Below are positions 61,002-64,000 of a stretch of 64,000 bases of DNA, in pieces (position 1 is the stretch's first letter; each line of letters begins with the position of its first letter). A model generated the notes under the pieces. That model was not told the DNA's origin. It made no database searches and was given only the letters and a program-made list of their open reading frames with translations. This DNA is from Candidatus Zixiibacteriota bacterium (GTDB taxonomy: Bacteria > Zixibacteria > MSB-5A5 > GN15 > PGXB01). The DNA is taken from positions 1-64,000 of the forward strand of contig JAFGTT010000028.1 in NCBI GenBank assembly GCA_016933955.1, written 5' to 3'. The translations under genes were made by a program, and so were the position numbers.

Positions 61002-61094
61002 CGTATCTCCTATTCATTTATTGGTCCCTAAAATATATAACCACAAATTATAATCAATTTTCGCCTTGAATCAACAAGGTATCCTTAATAAAAA

Positions 61095-61122
61095 CCGCCG
61101 GTTTCATTAATAAAACCGGCGG
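61095..61122 (-). terminator. Intrinsic terminator of trpR-trpB
   Basis: On the minus strand a perfect 10-base-pair stem (CCGCCGGTTT with AAACCGGCGG, 8-base loop) is followed by TTTTTATT, about 40 bases after the trpB stop. Confidence 0.88.
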
Positions 61123-61164
61123 CAGGGAACCTCTGTGAAGGCTGCTGTATTGAGAGGAGAATAA

Positions 61165-62385
61165 TTATTTGAGACCGTACTCCCGGCCGTACTTCCGGGC
61201 CACATAATCGATATCTTTATCGCCCCGTCCGGACAGGTTGACCAGAATTGTCTGACCGGTGTCCAGTTGCGGGGCAAGGCGCATGGCAAAAGCCACCGCA
61301 TGGGCGCTCTCCAGGGCCGGTATAATCCCCTCGACCCGGGACAGGGTAAAAAAGGCATCGAGTGCTTCGAGATCGCTGACCGTTTCGTATTTGACCCGGC
61401 CGAGATCTTTCAGATAGCTATGTTGCGGTCCGACTCCGGGATAATCCAATCCCGAGGCGATGGAGTAGACCGGCAGGGGATGCCCGCTTTCGTCCTGCAA
61501 CAAATAACACTTGAAACCGTGAATCACACCCGGTTTGCCCAGTGTCAGGGTGGCGGCATGGTCACCATCCTTAAACCCGCGCCCGGACGGTTCCACTCCA
61601 TACATCCGAATTTGATTATCGTCCATAAAAGCGGTGAACAGCCCGATGGCATTCGATCCACCCCCGACACAGGCCACCAGGTTATCAGGCAATTTGCCGG
61701 CCAATTCCCGGAACTGGTTCCGGGCTTCCTCGCCGACAACCCGCTGAAAATCGCGGACCATCATGGGGAAGGGATGCGGGCCGACCACAGAACCGATGGC
61801 GTAGAACTGGCTGATCGGGTCTTTGATATACGCTTCCAGGGCGGCATCGACCGCCTCTTTAAGAGTCCTCAGACCGAACGCGACCGGAATTACCTTGGCC
61901 CCCAGAATCTGCATCCGGATGACGTTGGGGTGTTCCTTTTCGATATCGACTTCGCCCATATATATATCGCATTCCAGGCCGACCAGAGCGGCGGCGGTGG
62001 CCAGGGCGACGCCATGCTGACCGGCCCCGGTTTCCGCGATAATTTTTTTCTTCCCCATTTTTTTGGCCAGAAGCGCCTCGCCAAGGCAATGATTGATTTT
62101 ATGTGCTCCCGTATGATTCAGATCTTCGCGTTTCAGGTATATCCGGGCTCCATCCAGTCTTCGTGATAAATTGGCCGCATAAAAAATGGGGCTGGGGCGG
62201 CCAACATAGTGGCGGTAAAGATACGCCAGTTCCTCTTTAAATTCGGGGTCATCCTTAAAACGCAGGTAAGCCCGGGTTATTTCATCCAGGACATCGATTA
62301 AAAAATCAGGAACGAATCGTCCCCCGAAAGGGCCGAAAAAACCGTTATGGTCGGGCTGGTTTTGAAGCGGGTCTATTGAATGCAT
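61165..62385 (-). CDS. trpB: Tryptophan synthase beta chain
   Basis: This 406-residue protein is a TrpB1-type enzyme joining indole and serine with PLP. The Schiff-base Lys is K96 (HTGAHKIN); the catalytic Glu is in ETGAGQHG, and phosphate binding is by GGGSNAIG. The start lies inside the end of the repressor gene (41-base overlap), so the two are translated together. trpA and the rest of the pathway are absent from the window, so the gene may serve indole salvage. Confidence 0.95.
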   Translation of the reverse strand: MHSIDPLQNQPDHNGFFGPFGGRFVPDFLIDVLDEITRAYLRFKDDPEFKEELAYLYRHYVGRPSPIFYAANLSRRLDGARIYLKREDLNHTGAHKINHCLGEALLAKKMGKKKIIAETGAGQHGVALATAAALVGLECDIYMGEVDIEKEHPNVIRMQILGAKVIPVAFGLRTLKEAVDAALEAYIKDPISQFYAIGSVVGPHPFPMMVRDFQRVVGEEARNQFRELAGKLPDNLVACVGGGSNAIGLFTAFMDDNQIRMYGVEPSGRGFKDGDHAATLTLGKPGVIHGFKCYLLQDESGHPLPVYSIASGLDYPGVGPQHSYLKDLGRVKYETVSDLEALDAFFTLSRVEGIIPALESAHAVAFAMRLAPQLDTGQTILVNLSGRGDKDIDYVARKYGREYGLK

Positions 62386-62659
62386 GGCGTTCTCCTGTCC
62401 TTTGATCCAAAATTCTCTTCGATACGGAACCCCGGGTCTTAAGAACCCGCGATCCCCGTGTTATTTTGCACAGGCTGATGCCCAGTTCGGAGGCGATTTT
62501 CCGCTGGGGAACCCGGTCATGGAGCATATTCATCAGCCGCCATCGAAGAGCCACATCGCGAATTTCGACAGGAGTGAGTATTTCACTTAAGAATCTTTTC
62601 ATGGTCGCGAAATCATCAATTTCGCAGAGGACCCGAATAATTTCATTCGCAGTCGACAT
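62345..62659 (-). CDS. trpR: TrpR/YerC-type transcriptional repressor
   Basis: This 104-residue protein has the Trp-repressor fold: [19 protein letters not shown] followed by the reading-head helices [24 protein letters not shown]. TrpR represses when tryptophan is bound. Direct coupling to trpB supports tryptophan control of this pair. The last 14 residues extend into the trpB start and are not conserved-looking. Confidence 0.88.
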   Translation of the reverse strand: MSTANEIIRVLCEIDDFATMKRFLSEILTPVEIRDVALRWRLMNMLHDRVPQRKIASELGISLCKITRGSRVLKTRGSVSKRILDQRTGERHAFNRPASKPARP

Positions 62660-62675
62660 TGGTAAGACCTCAGGC

Positions 62676-62722
62676 GTTTCTACTTATAGAAACATATATA
62701 ATACAAAATAGAAATTTGTAAA
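62676..62722 (-). promoter_or_regulatory. Promoter and operator of trpR-trpB
   Basis: On the minus strand TTTACA (62722-62717), a 16-base spacer and TATATA (62700-62695) form a promoter. A perfect palindrome GTTTCTA-CTTA-TAGAAAC (62676-62693) covers the start region just after the -10 box, and a second inverted repeat, TACAAA/TTTGTA (62702-62720), overlaps the -35 box. Both are placed for repression, most simply by TrpR itself. Confidence 0.6.
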
Positions 62723-62769
62723 GCACTTTTTTTCATATTCTGCAGATTTTTATAAAAGAGATGCCAGAA

Positions 62770-63420
62770 TCATATTGAGGTTTGCTGTTTGGGAATGGTT
62801 ACAGACAGCAGAAAAGGGAACAGTTTTTTTATTTCAAAACTGGTAATATTCAGCCGTTCAAGCAGTTCCTTCATCTCATCAGGTTTATATGAGGCCCGGA
62901 GGGAATTGAAAAAACCGTCCTTGAAAGGCATAATATACAGCCACCAGACCCGCCGGAAATCGAAAATACATAATTTACCGCCATCGGCTACGGCCTGTAA
63001 CAGGTTTTTAATTGATTTTTCGGTATCTCCGAAATGGTGCAAGCTGTAGGAGCAATAAACCAGATCGAATTTGGGGAGGTTTTGGAATACTCCCGGATCG
63101 TTGGCATCGCCCATCACATATTCGACTCTTTCCTGGAGGCCTCTTTTTTTCATATATTCCCGGCCATAGTCGGCCATTGCCGAGGATATCTCGAAAGCGG
63201 TAACATGCACATCCGGAAAACGCCTGGCCACTCTGGCGGCCAACAAGCCCGGACCGGCCCCGACTTCCAAAACCCGGCCGCTCACGCCGTTTCTCTCCAA
63301 TACTTTCAGAAAATCATTATAAACCATATTCCATTTGCCCATATGCTCGGCATAATGGCGCGCCTCATCGGGATTTTCGAATTGATGTTCATGATCGGTT
63401 AATGGTTTTCTTGGAAACAT
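62770..63420 (-). CDS. Class I SAM-dependent methyltransferase
   Basis: The start is ATG 63420, 6 bases after GGAGGGAG; 216 residues. The SAM-binding motif I is VLEVGAGPGLLAARVA, with motif II at VTAFEIS and motif IV at FDLVYCSYSLHHF. It resembles UbiE/Methyltransf_25-type enzymes. The substrate cannot be told. It lies alone between trpR and the phosphofructokinase. Confidence 0.88.
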   Translation of the reverse strand: MFPRKPLTDHEHQFENPDEARHYAEHMGKWNMVYNDFLKVLERNGVSGRVLEVGAGPGLLAARVARRFPDVHVTAFEISSAMADYGREYMKKRGLQERVEYVMGDANDPGVFQNLPKFDLVYCSYSLHHFGDTEKSIKNLLQAVADGGKLCIFDFRRVWWLYIMPFKDGFFNSLRASYKPDEMKELLERLNITSFEIKKLFPFLLSVTIPKQQTSI

Positions 63421-63807
63421 TACTTCTCCCTCCATCGGTTAATAGTAATAATATAACCATTCCCGGTGACGGCGTCAAATGACAGGTCGGTGGGATTTTT
63501 TGCCAAAAGCCATGGTTTCTGGGCAAAGCCTCGGGGTTTTTCAAGTTGCTTTTTCCAGCAGTTTATAGCGTATACATTACTTCCTGCCGACATTTGGAAG
63601 ATTATTTATGTAAAAAATTTACCGTCTCATTTCGCCAATTGTAAAATTGATGTATAATACTCCAAGAAGGAGGGGAACATATTCATGACGATTTCGATTT
63701 CTCCCCAAGAGGGACGTTATAATAATCGTATATTATTCAATAATAACAGCTTTTGACCGATAAAATAAAAAAAATTGCAACCGCAGAACGAACACGGAGG
63801 TTAGACT
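63421..63807. other. 387-base divergent intergenic region
   Basis: It contains an extended -10 promoter (TGTATAAT near 63650) and a small frame at 63685, both pointing towards the phosphofructokinase gene. The part nearest the methyltransferase shows no clear feature. Confidence 0.5.
63685..63756 (+). CDS. Possible 23-residue leader peptide
   Basis: AAGGAGGGG precedes an ATG by 9-10 bases and opens 23 codons (MTISISPQEGRYNNRILF...). It lies just after an extended -10 box and 51 bases before the phosphofructokinase start. It could be a leader peptide or a chance frame. Confidence 0.3.
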   Translation: MTISISPQEGRYNNRILFNNNSF

Positions 63808-64000
63808 GTGGCCGATACCAATACAAGCAAAGGCGTTATCGCCATTTTGACCGGCGGGGGAGATGTCCCGGGATTGAATCCTGCTATCCGCGCTGTCACA
63901 ATCAGGGCCATTCGGGAAGGATACAAGGTTATCGGTTTGCGCCGCGGGTGGGCCGGGACGATTGAGTTGATTCGCAATAAGAAAGCCGACAACAGCACCA
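63808..64000 (+). CDS. pfkA: 6-phosphofructokinase, N-terminal part (cut by window edge)
   Basis: A GTG start 7 bases after GGAGG opens a frame that runs off the window after 64 codons. The first strand and nucleotide loop, [20 protein letters not shown], and [16 protein letters not shown] are typical of phosphofructokinases. The GGGDVPGLN form is found in both ATP- and pyrophosphate-dependent enzymes; the residues that decide lie beyond the edge. Confidence 0.85.
   Translation, partial: MADTNTSKGVIAILTGGGDVPGLNPAIRAVTIRAIREGYKVIGLRRGWAGTIELIRNKKADNST

Overview
The window most resembles a genome of the candidate phylum Zixibacteria or a close relative in the FCB superphylum. The clues are secreted proteins ending in dockerin-like repeats (core VNILDVTYLINYLY), C-terminal sorting tails with a PNPFNP core, large FG-GAP and Ig-like surface proteins, and sigma-54 two-component systems. 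This is inferred from protein style; no marker gene such as rRNA is present.

Layout. 1-4640: a compact type II-C CRISPR-Cas locus with the last repeat of an array whose body lies off the left edge, cas2, cas1 and cas9 on the minus strand, and a divergent tracrRNA whose promoter, anti-repeat, stem-loops and terminator can all be read. 4.7-16.2 kb: an AT-rich sensor kinase and a frameshifted NtrC-type regulator, a textbook sigma-54 promoter, a cohesin/dockerin surface protein, a pseudo-receiver and a dockerin-bearing subtilisin. 16.2-31.0 kb: a cupin and an intact kinase/NtrC pair, divergent from a ten-gene plus-strand run that ends in poly-gamma-glutamate synthase genes (pgsB, pgsC, pgsW-like) and also carries a propeller lipoprotein, an outer-membrane porin, an orphan TRAP permease, a tiny membrane protein, a zinc deacylase, a DUF6305-like protein and a gamma-glutamyltransferase. 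31.1-46.6 kb: three modular secreted proteins built from the same two parts, an exported glutamate-racemase-like lipoprotein, and an M36-like metalloprotease. 47-50 kb: a secreted protein, an NRAMP transporter with two apparent frameshifts, and a universal stress protein. 50.5-57.2 kb: a TetR/TolC/HlyD/ABC efflux operon resembling E. coli ybhGFSR. 57.4-64 kb: housekeeping and small genes (Mop, protein kinase, MarC, iron-sulfur membrane protein with an in-frame TAG, DUF6485, trpB with a TrpR-type repressor, methyltransferase, start of phosphofructokinase).

How the genes may work together. The central region looks like a system to make, cut and recover poly-gamma-glutamate: PgsBC and the PgsW-like protein synthesise and export it, the secreted gamma-glutamyltransferase and M14-type enzyme could trim it, the porin and TRAP permease could return products, and the lipoprotein racemase could interconvert D- and L-glutamate outside the cytoplasm. 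The divergent kinase/NtrC pair is the likely regulator. This is inference from gene neighbourhood and family membership.

Several genes are broken by single-base events (7988-7991, about 48101, about 49245, 59905). These may be real decay or assembly errors and should be checked against reads.
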